From the NCBI GenBank assembly GCA_016185425.1, contig JACPNQ010000025.1:1-64000 (forward strand): a stretch of 64,000 nucleotides of DNA, read 5' to 3'. This DNA comes from Acidobacteriota bacterium. Lineage in GTDB: Bacteria > Acidobacteriota > Terriglobia > Bryobacterales > Bryobacteraceae. Positions within the stretch are counted from its first letter, which is position 1; each line of letters starts with the position of its first letter. A model generated the notes under the pieces. It was not told the origin of the DNA. It ran no database searches and saw nothing but the letters and a program-made list of their open reading frames with translations. Positions 12,207 through 21,218 of this stretch are shown here, one piece after another. The translations under genes were made by a program, and so were the position numbers.

Positions 12207-12553
12207 CTAATTGGACTCCCAGGCGACGCGACTGCCCCATGCTTCTTCGAAAGTAAGTCCGCTAGCCTGCCGTAGAATTTCGATGCGATGGGGAGGAACG
12301 CCGAAGCGCACGATCGCGGACTCTTCTCGCAGCACGTCCTCGCCTACCTCGGGAAAAACGAATTCCCGAAGCGCCTGTCTCACCCGCGCCTGATTCTCCT
12401 GGTCCCGGCGATCCAAAAGTCGATGTCTTTCGTATTCCGCGGCCAGCCGTGAAAGCCGGCTGCGTAGCCGCCGATCAGCAGGTAACGCACTTCATGAGCG
12501 GCGAGACACTTCGAGAATTCCAGGAAATGCGGATTCAGTTCCGGCGTCTCCAT
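12207..12553 (-). pseudogene. Frameshifted MNT-type nucleotidyltransferase
   Basis: Two overlapping minus-strand frames together make one gene. The first reads through RYLLIGGYAAGFHGWPR and TKDIDFWI, which carry the GG...A and DID motifs of minimal nucleotidyltransferases, then derails. The second resumes with DRRDQENQARVRQALREF and carries the helical tail. The shift lies at the T4 run (A4 on the + strand, 12415-12418): one extra T would restore DIDFLDRRDQENQ. It is either a real inactivating indel or a homopolymer sequencing error. The gene overlaps the small ORF at 12492-12680, the arrangement of a nucleotidyltransferase toxin-antitoxin pair. Confidence 0.75.
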
Positions 12554-12680
12554 ACCAACTCCTTCGCAGTTCCTCAATGAGCGCCATTCGTTCATTCGGA
12601 GTCATGGCCCACATTTCTGCAAGGTCACGGCTCCCGGCCTCCGCAAACGAGTGCAAAACCTCCAACTTCCACTCGGACAT
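12492..12680 (-). CDS. Small protein preceding the broken nucleotidyltransferase
   Basis: 62 residues, helical. The central segment MTPNERMALIEELRRSWYG is of a type I recognise in short proteins encoded directly before minimal nucleotidyltransferases. It overlaps the start of the nucleotidyltransferase frame by about 60 nt. It is likely the partner (antitoxin-like) component; no catalytic motif is visible. Confidence 0.5.
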   Translation of the reverse strand: MSEWKLEVLHSFAEAGSRDLAEMWAMTPNERMALIEELRRSWYGDAGTESAFPGILEVSRRS

Positions 12681-12820
12681 GATCTTATTCTAATCTCGCC
12701 GCGATAGAGTCGTTCGACGCCATTGCCGCTCGCGGTTGAGACAACTCCCGGGCCCTGTGGGCGACGTCTAAAACATTACCGGTTTGATCGGCGCTCCATG
12801 ACCCAGTTGGCCGGGACCTA

Positions 12821-12973
12821 CTCCTGCGGGCCGTGGTGATGTTTTCCGGCGCAGGCTACAGCTTCGATCGCTCTCCGGAATTGCGCGAGCGGTTGCTGGC
12901 AGCGGTTGCACACACCACGCCGCCGGTTTTCCTCATTCACACAGCAGAGAAGCCGCAGCTTTCCTGTAAATGA
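12821..12973 (+). pseudogene. Remnant of a dienelactone-hydrolase-type gene (C-terminal fragment)
   Basis: An open stretch of about 50 codons on the + strand reads VVMFSGAGYSFDRSPELRER, then LLAAVAHTTPPVFLIHTAE before a stop. This resembles the alpha/beta-hydrolase (dienelactone hydrolase) region around the central strands, where homologues continue into the catalytic Asp and His parts that are missing here. There is no start region upstream. It overlaps the 3' end of the methyltransferase by 41 bp. It looks like a decayed or truncated copy. Confidence 0.5.
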
Positions 12974-13529
12974 AGATGTCCATTAAGGACCCTTCGATCC
13001 GGTGTTCCCGGGTCCTCCGGCCGGGGAGATAGTTTGACGGGTTCGCGGCGAGAGGGTGACCTGGATCATCGACCCAGATTCTCTCAAGCATCTCCTTTCG
13101 AGGCTCAAAAAAGACAACCGCTCCGTTCTCCTTCGAGACCCGCAGGGCTTCGCGGAAAACCTCGCTCCGGACATTCTCGCCGATATGGTGAAGAACGCCG
13201 AAGAAAAAGACCGCATCGAACGCGCCTGACTCGAAGGGCAGCTTGCTTGCATCGAAGGCCTGGAACCTGATGTTATCCAGGACACCTACTTTCTTTGCGT
13301 TTAAAGCCCAGTCTTTGCCGGCGTAATGCGACTTGTCCGTGCCCGGTTCGCCCGTTAGGACCCGATAGCCTTGCGAAGCGAGATAGATCGCGAAATTTCC
13401 GTTTCCGGTGCCGACATCCAGAATCGCCGCGTCCGCTGCCAGTCCAAGTTCTTTCAATGCGCGGGCGCCATCCGCCGGGACGGCGTCAAATCTCGGACCG
13501 AGAATCTTGCCTATTGCTTTGGTATCCAT
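12933..13529 (-). CDS. Class I SAM-dependent methyltransferase
   Basis: 198 residues. The SAM-binding motif I is ILDVGTGNGNFA (36-47), the motif II acidic residue lies after LTGE, and the FDAVFFFGVLHHI segment is the post-II motif of Methyltransf_11/25-type enzymes. The substrate is unknown. It is transcribed divergently from a MarR regulator across a 91-bp gap holding a near-perfect palindrome, so it is very probably the regulated target. The 3' end overlaps the hydrolase remnant on the opposite strand, and the final KAAASLLCE is an unusual tail, so the native C-terminus may have been altered. Confidence 0.85.
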   Translation of the reverse strand: MDTKAIGKILGPRFDAVPADGARALKELGLAADAAILDVGTGNGNFAIYLASQGYRVLTGEPGTDKSHYAGKDWALNAKKVGVLDNIRFQAFDASKLPFESGAFDAVFFFGVLHHIGENVRSEVFREALRVSKENGAVVFFEPRKEMLERIWVDDPGHPLAANPSNYLPGRRTREHRIEGSLMDIFIYRKAAASLLCE

Positions 13530-13552
13530 TTTCGACTATTCTCACAAGTACT

Positions 13553-13580
13553 AATTATATGCGTGCGCACACATATAATT
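13553..13580. promoter_or_regulatory. Palindromic MarR operator
   Basis: A 28-bp near-perfect inverted repeat: outer arms AATTATAT and ATATAATT around a GC core that contains GTGCGCAC, itself a palindrome. It lies between the methyltransferase and marR starts, overlapping likely -10 regions in both directions. MarR dimers bind such sites and repress both genes. Confidence 0.75.
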
Positions 13581-13620
13581 ATCAACACGAGGCGCCTTAC
13601 AGTCAAGGGGGAGTTCTGAA

Positions 13621-14067
13621 GTGAACCATTTTCTGACGCTTTTCGATTTGATCGGCGAGCTTGCCCGGCGCCGGTACCAAACCGCCGAGCGATACTTTTC
13701 CGCCTTGGGGCTTAATCATACGGAAGCGCGGTTGCTGACACTTCTTCGCAAAGAAGACGGTGTAGCCTCTCAAGATGCGCTTTCGAATAGGCTTTCCGTC
13801 GACAGAAGCAACGCCGGGCGGGCTCTCCAACGCCTTGAGCAGGACGGGTATATTCTCAGGCGCAAGGATGACGCCGATAAAAGGGCGAATCTCGTTCGAA
13901 TAACACCGAAGGGCCGTAAGGCTGTCGTCGAAATATCGAGGCTACGGAAAAAGATGGCGCAAAGTTTTTTTGGCGATCTCAAAGAAGACGAGGCCGGCGC
14001 GATTGTGGATCTTCTAAGAAAGGCGCTCACGAACGAACAGGATGAGATGCGTTCGAACCTGCCTTGA
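13621..14067 (+). CDS. MarR-family transcriptional regulator
   Basis: 148 residues with a GTG start preceded by AAGGGGGAG. A winged helix-turn-helix spans about 30-100: helices around LNHTEARLLTLLRK, the recognition region LSVDRSNAGRALQRLEQDG and the wing RRKDDADKRANLVRITPKG, whose D-x-R pattern is diagnostic for MarR. Long N- and C-terminal helices supply the dimer interface. It is divergent from the methyltransferase and probably autoregulated through the palindrome at 13553-13580. The ligand is unknown; small phenolics are typical for the family. Confidence 0.92.
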   Translation: MNHFLTLFDLIGELARRRYQTAERYFSALGLNHTEARLLTLLRKEDGVASQDALSNRLSVDRSNAGRALQRLEQDGYILRRKDDADKRANLVRITPKGRKAVVEISRLRKKMAQSFFGDLKEDEAGAIVDLLRKALTNEQDEMRSNLP

Positions 14068-14318
14068 CGGGAAGCGGCTGATCTATCAACTTCGAATGCG
14101 CATGTAGAGAGTGGACGAGATGAGGCGGTCGCTGAAAGTGCGGAGCGGGCACCCGCATTGCGAGAAATACCGGCCTCTACCTGGAGGATCGATGGGTGGT
14201 GATCTGTGATAGACTTCCCGCAAACCGGGGGCACGTTGGGAATCACGGGTTGTCTGCACGTCCAGGGATTTCCAGGGAACTATCCCGGCACAGAACGTCA
14301 AAGGGGAGTGCGAAACCC

Positions 14319-17300
14319 ATGAAGCGAAGCAAAACCTTAATAGTATTAGTTCTTACCTGCCTGCTGCTGGCGATTCCCGCCGCACATGCACAGATGATGT
14401 CCGGGCAGGTGACGGGCCGGTTGGCCGATCCGGGCGGCGCCGTGATCACGGCTGCCAAAGTCCAATTCGTCAACGAACTGACCCTGCAGACGCGCGAATT
14501 CACAACTGACGGCAGCGGAAACTTCACATTCACCAACGTACCCCCCGGCAATTACAAGTTGCGCGTGGCGATTCCCGGTTTTAAGACCTATGAGCAGCGC
14601 GGCATCAACGTCGGCGCAGTGGAAAAAGTCGCACTGCCTGAGATCGTTCTGCAGGTCGGCGACGTCAGCACTTCGGTCGAGGTACAGGCCTCGGCGGTAC
14701 GCGTGTCGACCGACAGTTCCGACCGCGGCGTCGCCATCAATACGACGCAGATTGAAGACACCGTCACCAAGGGCCGCAACTTCATGCTGTTGATGGCCAC
14801 GCTGCCGGGCGTTCAGGATCTCAATCAGAACGATTCCCGCGGGTGGGGCACAGGCAGTCCGACGCTGATGGGCGGACAGTCGGGCCAGAAGCTGCTCGTG
14901 CTGGACGGCGCCGCGTCCCAGGACTCCGGCAACCGCGACTTCGGCTACATCGCGCCCAGCGTTGATGCAATTTCCGAAGTGAGAGTGCTGGTCGCGAACT
15001 TTAACGCTGAATACGGCGCCCGCTCCGGCGGCCAGATGAATATCGCGATCAAAAGCGGCACCAAGCAGTTCCACGGCAGCGGCTACTACTTCGTGCGCAA
15101 TGAAGCGTTGAATGCCAACGAGTTTTTCAACAATAAGACCGGCGTGGCGCGGCCCCGCTACAAGTACCACAATCTCGGCGGCACCATTGGCGGGCCGTTT
15201 ATCATTCCGGGCACGAAGTTCAACAAGGACCGCAACAAGCTCTTCTGGTTCTTCAGCTACGACTACCTGAAGACCAAGAATGTGACCGGCGCCAACCGTT
15301 ACACGATGCCGACAGCGCTTGAGCGCGCCGGCGATTACTCCGCCACCACTACCACGACCGGCGTGCTGATCCCGATCAAAGACCCGCTCTCGGGGGCCGT
15401 GTTCCCCGGCAACAGGATTCCCGCCGCCCGCATCGACCGGACGGGCGCGGCAATGATGAACCTCTTCCCTCTGCCTAACACCACCGATCCCACCGGCCAG
15501 CGGCAGTACAACGCCGAGTTCATCAACCCCTTCGAGCAGCCGCGCCACGACCGCATCCTGCGCGTCGACTATCCCATCAGCTCCAAGGCTTCCGCCTACG
15601 TCCGCCTCCTGCAGGACTACACCGGCAACGACGGCTACGGCCAGATCCTTGGCGCGCTGGGCGACGGCTGGCGCCAGTTCCCGCACGGCTATGACATTCC
15701 GTCGGCGGGCGCTGTGGGGTCATTGATCTACACCTTCAAGCCAACCCTGATTCTCGAAACCATGTGGGGCATCACCCGCGGCCACCAGATGAACACCCCC
15801 ACCGACCAGAGCCTGTACAACAACAGCCTGCTGCCGTTGAAGGACGCGCAGGGCAACGCAGTTCCGTTGACCCGCCTGTTCCCGAGTTCGAATTACCTCA
15901 ACCTCCGGCCGCAGATCAACTTTGGCTTCCCCTCGGGCTTCACGCCACAGTCGGCCGGCCAGACGATTCCGAACGCTCCCGGCTACGGCTTCGACAGCCG
16001 CTGGCCGTTCGACGGTACCGATCAGGTGCAGACTATCAGCTCCAACCTCACCTGGGTGAAGGGTGCCCACAATATCAAGGCCGGCGTCTATCTGGAGAAG
16101 ATGGCGCGCAACGTCAGCGTCTACTCCACCTACAACATCGCCGGGTCCTACTACTTCGGTTCCGATACCTCCAGCGCCGTCGACACCGGTTATCCTTACT
16201 CCAACCTGATCTCCGGCGGGTTCTTCGCCTATGGTGAGGACAGTGTGAAGCAGGTGAACCACGCCCGCTACACGCAATGGGACTGGTTCGTACAGGACAC
16301 CTGGAAGGTGATGCCGAAGCTGACGATCGACGCCGGCATACGATTCCAGTGGATGGGCCCGCTGCATACGGCCGGCCAGCGGATGGGCCTCTTCAATGCG
16401 GCGTCCTACGACGCTTCGAAGGCGGGACAGCCTCTCTATCCGGCGCTGGTGAATGGTGTGAAACGGGCTGTGAACCCGGTGACGGGCGCCAACTATCCCT
16501 TCGTGCTGCAGGGCACCTATGATCCGGCGAGCTATAGCGGCATGCCCTTCAGCGGGGTGAAGGACTACTTCGGCGACTTCTGGAAGGCCCCGCCCATCAC
16601 GTTGGGACCGCGCGTGGGCTTCGCCTACGACCCGTTCGGGAACGGCAAGACGGCTATCCGCGGCGGCTTCGGCATCTTCTACGACCGGGCCGCAACCGTC
16701 GACTTCATCGGCGCTTTGGGCGTGGGCCGAGGCCCGCTCGCCGCGCCGCCGAACTTCCTGGCGCCGACGGTATTGAACGCCTCCTTCACCGACCTGGCAG
16801 GCGCCAGGGCCGTGTTATCGCCCCAGGATATTCAAGGCGGCTCGGAGGAGCACCTTGCTCCCACGACTTATAACTGGAGCTTTGGCGTGCAGCGGGATGT
16901 CGGCTTTGGAATGGTCCTCGATGTCGCCTACGTCGCCAACACCTACAAGCACGGCTTCAATGGGGCCGTGGAAGATCTAAACGCGGTGAAGCCGTTTACG
17001 ACATGGACGCCCCAGGGCGGTACAAATCCCAGGTTCGTCGACCCGACCAGCTCGAGCGGCGCCCTGTACTCCAGCAACCTGATCCGGTCGATGGTGGGCT
17101 TCAAGGGTGTCGGCGCGGTTCCGATGTTCACAAATGACCGGCAGTCCAGCTACAACTCCCTGCAGGTCCAGTTGAACCGCCGCGTTGGCCGGCAGCTCAC
17201 CTGGAGCGCCAATTACACGTGGTCGAAGACGCTCATCTACCAGCGCCAGCAGTGGACGGACGACTCGTTGACCCGAATCGAGACGGGCAATCGTCCGCAC

Positions 17301-17927
17301 GCGTTCAACGCTAACTTCGGCTATGATTTCCCGACCGTGAGCAGCCAGGGCCGGCTGCTGAAGACGGTCACGGAAGGGTGGCGGTTGACGGGCACGGCGC
17401 AGATATTTTCAGGCGCCGGTATAGCTCCCGCCTGCGGATTCACCGCCAACCCGGTGGGCTATCCCAACGGCACGCCCACCGGCAGCGTACTGTTCCGCTG
17501 CCAGATGCTGAATGCTACCCAGGACGCCCTATGGCTGGCGTCCGGCGCCAAGCCGTCCGACGTCGGTTCGACCGCCGATCCCCGGTTGTGGTATCCGATC
17601 GACCCCAATAACTTCCAACTGCCGAAGAACTATGCCCCGTTCGCGCGCGGCATTATCGGGAACATGCCCCCGATCCTGACGTACGGCCCCGGCACGGAAC
17701 TCTTCAACCTGTCGTTGATGAAGGGCATCCGTATACGTGAAGGGCAGCGGATGGAGTTTAAGGTGGAAGCGACCAACGCGCTCAACCACTTCAACCCCGC
17801 AAACCCCAACATGACGCTCACCCGGAACTACAACACCGGCGCCAACACCAACGCCGCGTTCGGTACGATTCAGGGCACGCAGTTCCAGAGCCGCCGCGCG
17901 ATTCTGTCGGTACGGTATTCGTTCTAA
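14319..17927 (+). CDS. TonB-dependent receptor, Oar-like, with carboxypeptidase-regulatory domain
   Basis: About 1202 residues from the ATG at 14319, preceded by GGGGAG. A Sec signal peptide ends at AHAQ (about residue 25). It is followed by an Ig-like carboxypeptidase-regulatory domain (GRLADPGGAVITAAKV to about 110), a plug domain (about 125-240, including AEYGARSGGQMNIAIKSGT) and a long outer-membrane barrel closing with a terminal aromatic, VRYSF. Receptors of this build import large oligosaccharides or peptides across the outer membrane with TonB-ExbBD energy. No SusD-like partner is adjacent. The substrate is unknown. A strong hairpin follows the gene. Confidence 0.92.
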   Translation: MKRSKTLIVLVLTCLLLAIPAAHAQMMSGQVTGRLADPGGAVITAAKVQFVNELTLQTREFTTDGSGNFTFTNVPPGNYKLRVAIPGFKTYEQRGINVGAVEKVALPEIVLQVGDVSTSVEVQASAVRVSTDSSDRGVAINTTQIEDTVTKGRNFMLLMATLPGVQDLNQNDSRGWGTGSPTLMGGQSGQKLLVLDGAASQDSGNRDFGYIAPSVDAISEVRVLVANFNAEYGARSGGQMNIAIKSGTKQFHGSGYYFVRNEALNANEFFNNKTGVARPRYKYHNLGGTIGGPFIIPGTKFNKDRNKLFWFFSYDYLKTKNVTGANRYTMPTALERAGDYSATTTTTGVLIPIKDPLSGAVFPGNRIPAARIDRTGAAMMNLFPLPNTTDPTGQRQYNAEFINPFEQPRHDRILRVDYPISSKASAYVRLLQDYTGNDGYGQILGALGDGWRQFPHGYDIPSAGAVGSLIYTFKPTLILETMWGITRGHQMNTPTDQSLYNNSLLPLKDAQGNAVPLTRLFPSSNYLNLRPQINFGFPSGFTPQSAGQTIPNAPGYGFDSRWPFDGTDQVQTISSNLTWVKGAHNIKAGVYLEKMARNVSVYSTYNIAGSYYFGSDTSSAVDTGYPYSNLISGGFFAYGEDSVKQVNHARYTQWDWFVQDTWKVMPKLTIDAGIRFQWMGPLHTAGQRMGLFNAASYDASKAGQPLYPALVNGVKRAVNPVTGANYPFVLQGTYDPASYSGMPFSGVKDYFGDFWKAPPITLGPRVGFAYDPFGNGKTAIRGGFGIFYDRAATVDFIGALGVGRGPLAAPPNFLAPTVLNASFTDLAGARAVLSPQDIQGGSEEHLAPTTYNWSFGVQRDVGFGMVLDVAYVANTYKHGFNGAVEDLNAVKPFTTWTPQGGTNPRFVDPTSSSGALYSSNLIRSMVGFKGVGAVPMFTNDRQSSYNSLQVQLNRRVGRQLTWSANYTWSKTLIYQRQQWTDDSLTRIETGNRPHAFNANFGYDFPTVSSQGRLLKTVTEGWRLTGTAQIFSGAGIAPACGFTANPVGYPNGTPTGSVLFRCQMLNATQDALWLASGAKPSDVGSTADPRLWYPIDPNNFQLPKNYAPFARGIIGNMPPILTYGPGTELFNLSLMKGIRIREGQRMEFKVEATNALNHFNPANPNMTLTRNYNTGANTNAAFGTIQGTQFQSRRAILSVRYSF

Positions 17928-17945
17928 CCGCACGGACAACAGCGG

Positions 17946-17974
17946 GCGCCGGGCAATCGCACATTGCCCGGCGC
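17946..17974. terminator. Hairpin between convergent genes
   Basis: Perfect 12-bp inverted repeat (17946-17957 / 17963-17974) with a five-base loop, between the stops of the TonB receptor (+) and the FAD enzyme (-). No long T-run follows, so it may act mainly as an RNA 3' stabiliser or bidirectional terminator. Confidence 0.6.
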
Positions 17975-17989
17975 TTCCCGCGATGCCAT

Positions 17990-19501
17990 TCAAACGGCTT
18001 GCACGCCGCGTATAGAGCGCCGTGCGGCTTCAATGCCCCGGTATTGGGCTTCTTCGAAAATGGAGAAGCCGCTGACGTCGGCGGAGGCGTAGTAGAAGCG
18101 GTCACGACCGGTTTGCCAGGATTTGCGCTCGGGGTTGCTTAAGAAACCTGGCGTGGGGCGGATCATGGCGTGGCCGTTGCGAAAGATGTCTACGCGCGAG
18201 ACGCATTGGCGGATGTCGCGGTGGGCTCGTTCAAGATCGGCGAGAATGCGCTCTTTCCAGGTTTGCCAGCCGGTGCTTAGGAGTTCGCGGCGGGCTTGAG
18301 CGGGGGTTGTGTGGGATAGCGCCCAGTAGTGGGTTAGCACTGTTCGCTTCGTTTGCATTTGGATGTTTTGGTGCGTGGATACGACGTAGCCTAGCGTTGG
18401 GGAACGGTAAATTACGTTGTCCCAGGCGGGCTCGCTTCCCTTCTCTTCCGGCATTCGGTCTAACGTTAGATTGCTCACTATCCAGGGGGACCAGACCATG
18501 CTCTTGACTGGGGGGACGGTGGGGTCGAGATAAGGGAGTAGGAAGGCTGGGGCGGCGTAGATTACTGCGCCGCATTTGTAGAGAGTATCGGGCGTGCGGA
18601 TTTCCCACTTTGTGCCGGCCTTTGTGATTTGGATGGCGGGTTGGTTGGTACGCACGTACTTATCGAGCTTTGCGAGGAGTTTGCGGAGGATCCAGCCGTT
18701 GCCCTCGGGCCAGGTTAAAGGTCCCTTCTCCTCGTGATCTCGGGCGGCGAAGTAGTGGATGCCGGCCCAGGCGCTGGTGTCGGCCGATGAGGCTCCGTAG
18801 TCGTCACGGGTCGAGTAGTCGGCGAGCCAGTGTAGATACTCCGATTTGAACGCGTTGTTCTCCAGCCATTGGCGGAAGCTGAGTTTGTCGAGAGGTGAGT
18901 CTGCCGGTGCGCCTAACGCCATTGGGATGCGGAATTGGCGGGTCGCCCGGAACTCCCGGATGCGCTCGTCGAATGCTTTGAACTGGCGGCGGTCCTCGGC
19001 GGTGAGGCCGATATCCGGCTCAATCCCTTCTTGCCAGCGGCCGTGGAGGAACAGCCTCTCCTGGGGCGAATGGCAGAGCCAGCGCTCATCCCATTTGCCG
19101 CCGGCGAGGAGGCCCAGCTCGGTGAAGAGTTCGCGGACGAGGACGGCGTCGGTGTTGGGTACAGGCACATAGTGCGCGCCCCAGGGGTAGGCGGAGATTT
19201 CGTTCTGGCCGTAGCGGGAGTTGCCGCCGGCTTCTTTCTCCATCTCCAACAGCACGAAATCCTTGAAGCCCTTCTTATCCATCCACCAGGCGGCGGAGAG
19301 GCCGGCCATGCCGCCTCCCACAATGACTACCGGGATGTTCACGGTTTGCTTCGGCGACGGAAACGATTTGTGGTCGCGAATGGCGTGGCCATGGTCCTGT
19401 GACTCGAAGACGAAGCCTCCGGCGATCGGGCGTTCGGCTTTGACGGTCATGCCGATCAAAGCGGCACAGGCGGCCCGGCGCGAATGACTGTTAGTGGGCA
19501 A
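17990..19501 (-). CDS. FAD-dependent amine-oxidase-like flavoprotein (polyamine operon)
   Basis: 503 residues from a TTG that overlaps the spermidine-synthase-like stop by 11 nt. The N-terminus has a twin-arginine-like leader (SRRAACAALIG), suggesting export. The dinucleotide-binding motif VIVGGGMAGLSAAW lies at about 59-72, followed by LLEMEKEAGGN, as in monoamine/polyamine oxidases and phytoene-desaturase-like proteins. The C-terminal VSGFSIFEEAQYRGIEAA resembles the second FAD-binding segment. As last gene of an operon with AdoMet decarboxylase and an aminopropyltransferase, it may oxidise the aminopropylated product. Family is sure; substrate is inferred from context only. Confidence 0.8.
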   Translation of the reverse strand: MPTNSHSRRAACAALIGMTVKAERPIAGGFVFESQDHGHAIRDHKSFPSPKQTVNIPVVIVGGGMAGLSAAWWMDKKGFKDFVLLEMEKEAGGNSRYGQNEISAYPWGAHYVPVPNTDAVLVRELFTELGLLAGGKWDERWLCHSPQERLFLHGRWQEGIEPDIGLTAEDRRQFKAFDERIREFRATRQFRIPMALGAPADSPLDKLSFRQWLENNAFKSEYLHWLADYSTRDDYGASSADTSAWAGIHYFAARDHEEKGPLTWPEGNGWILRKLLAKLDKYVRTNQPAIQITKAGTKWEIRTPDTLYKCGAVIYAAPAFLLPYLDPTVPPVKSMVWSPWIVSNLTLDRMPEEKGSEPAWDNVIYRSPTLGYVVSTHQNIQMQTKRTVLTHYWALSHTTPAQARRELLSTGWQTWKERILADLERAHRDIRQCVSRVDIFRNGHAMIRPTPGFLSNPERKSWQTGRDRFYYASADVSGFSIFEEAQYRGIEAARRSIRGVQAV

Positions 19502-20984
19502 ACTCCCGCCACTCCTTGTCGTAGTAACGGACGAGGGCCTGATCGTTCAGTTTGTTCGGTTCGGCAGGGACGGCGGCCATGTCGGCGGGAAATTGAAACA
19601 TCGCGGCGAGGCTCGATTGATCGAGGAATTTCAAACCCGGGGGCACCTGCGGCTGCTTGTATTCGCCCTTGCCGGCGAGGATGTAACCCCATTCGCCGAA
19701 GCTGGGCACGTAGACGTGATAGGGCCAGGTGTTGAGGCCCGCGGCGTGGATGGTTTCGTGGATGCACCAGAAGCTTTGGCGCGCGAACAGGGGAGACGTA
19801 CTTTGTACCGAGAGCAGCGCGCCTGGCGCGAGGTGGCGTTTTAGCAAACGGTAGAAGGCCGTGGTGTAGAGTTTGCCGAGAGCGTAGTTGGTGGGATCGG
19901 GGAAGTCGACGACGACGAAGTCGAACTGGCCGCCGTTTTCTTCGAGCCATGGGAAAGCGTCGGCGTTGACGACGCGGACCTTGTGATTGCGAAAGGAATC
20001 CGAGTTCAATCGGCGAAGCAAGGTGTGATCGCGGAAGAGCTTGGTCATTTCCGGATCGAGGTCGACGAGAGTGATGGACTCGACGGAGGGGTATTTGAGG
20101 ATTTCGCGAACGGCGAGTCCGTCGCCGCCGCCGAGGACGAGGACACGCTTCGCGCCGGGGACTGCGGCAAGGCCGGGATGAACGAGCGCTTCGTGATAAC
20201 GGTATTCATCACGCGAGGAGAATTGCAGGTGGGAATTTAGAAAGAGGCGGAGGTCGTCCTTCCAACGCGTAATGACTATGCGCTGGTAGCGGGTATTTCG
20301 CGCCATGATGACCTCGTCGGCGTAGAGGCTCGCGTCGGCGGTCTCGGTGATGTGGTCGCCCAAGACCATACCGGCGCCGAGGGCGGCGAGGACGAGGAGC
20401 GACGCGGCGCGGAGACGGCCGGTGTCGCCGATTTGGGATTTGAAGATCCAGGTGGACCAGAGGGCGACGCCGGCGTTGATGAGTCCAAACAGGATGGCTG
20501 AGCGGACCATGCCGAGTTTGGGGACGAGCACGAGAGGAAACAGGAGTGAGGCGCCGAGCGCGCCGAGGTAATCGAAGGTGAGGACATTGGCGATGAGGTC
20601 TTGAAATTGAAAGCGCTCCTTGAGGATGCGCATGAGGAGGGGGATTTCGAGGCCGACGAGGATGCCGATGATCAGCACCATGAGGTAGAGCAGGAGGCGA
20701 AAGGCGTCGGTATAGGCGAAGGCGAGGAAGAGGATGGCCGAGGAGAAGCCGCCGACGAGGCCGACCATCAGCTCAATGGTGATGAAGCGGGCAACGAGTC
20801 CGCGGGCGATGAACTTACTGATCCAACTGCCGATACCCATGGCGAAGAGATAAGTCCCGATGACGGTAGAGAACTGAAGGATGCTGTCGCCGAGCAGGTA
20901 GCTGGCCAGGGCGCCGGCGATCAATTCATAGATCAAGCCGCAAGCGGCGATCAGAAAGACGCTGAGAAAGAATACAACTGCCAT
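19491..20984 (-). CDS. Membrane-anchored spermidine-synthase-like aminopropyltransferase
   Basis: About 497 residues from the ATG at 20984; an upstream in-frame start at 21035 would overlap DUF350. The first 210 residues form about seven transmembrane helices. The C-terminal half is a spermidine-synthase fold: the nucleoside-binding loop VLGGGDGLAVREIL, the VDLDPEM strand, NADAFPWL, and the catalytic VVVDFPDPTNYALGKLYT stretch with its D-x-x-D pair. Known SpeE enzymes move aminopropyl from decarboxylated AdoMet to putrescine in the cytosol. A membrane-fused form next to its AdoMet decarboxylase suggests polyamine-type modification at the membrane. The acceptor could be something other than putrescine. 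Confidence 0.88.
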   Translation of the reverse strand: MAVVFFLSVFLIAACGLIYELIAGALASYLLGDSILQFSTVIGTYLFAMGIGSWISKFIARGLVARFITIELMVGLVGGFSSAILFLAFAYTDAFRLLLYLMVLIIGILVGLEIPLLMRILKERFQFQDLIANVLTFDYLGALGASLLFPLVLVPKLGMVRSAILFGLINAGVALWSTWIFKSQIGDTGRLRAASLLVLAALGAGMVLGDHITETADASLYADEVIMARNTRYQRIVITRWKDDLRLFLNSHLQFSSRDEYRYHEALVHPGLAAVPGAKRVLVLGGGDGLAVREILKYPSVESITLVDLDPEMTKLFRDHTLLRRLNSDSFRNHKVRVVNADAFPWLEENGGQFDFVVVDFPDPTNYALGKLYTTAFYRLLKRHLAPGALLSVQSTSPLFARQSFWCIHETIHAAGLNTWPYHVYVPSFGEWGYILAGKGEYKQPQVPPGLKFLDQSSLAAMFQFPADMAAVPAEPNKLNDQALVRYYDKEWREFAH

Positions 20985-21003
20985 TTTGTACCGCGCGAGG
21001 GTT

Positions 21004-21213
21004 CTAGTGAACCGCCGCCGCGATGATGATACCAACCCCCAGGGCCATCAAGCCGACGAGGACGGCAAGGGCCACGTTCTGTTTGTTGACGATCTCGCCC
21101 CAGAGATCAACAGGCGTCATCCTGTCGCTGACCCAGAAGGCGACCCAATAGATGACCACGCCGAGAATGGCGTAGATGAGAGCATTCACGAAGTGATCGA
21201 TGCGGAATTCCAT
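21004..21213 (-). CDS. DUF350 (YjfL-like) small membrane protein
   Basis: 69 residues with two transmembrane helices (about 12-30 and 47-67) separated by a short polar loop, matching one DUF350 unit. YjfL-type proteins of enteric bacteria carry two to four such units; this one has a single unit and might oligomerise. It lies 5 nt after the 60-residue gene and just before the aminopropyltransferase, a gene order seen repeatedly with DUF4178 and SPFH proteins. Confidence 0.8.
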   Translation of the reverse strand: MEFRIDHFVNALIYAILGVVIYWVAFWVSDRMTPVDLWGEIVNKQNVALAVLVGLMALGVGIIIAAAVH

Positions 21214-21218
21214 GGTGG

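Noticed and set aside
20601..21026. An acidic 141-codon + strand frame opposite the aminopropyltransferase
   Set aside because: Its Glu/Asp-rich composition mirrors the hydrophobic helices on the other strand; a shadow.
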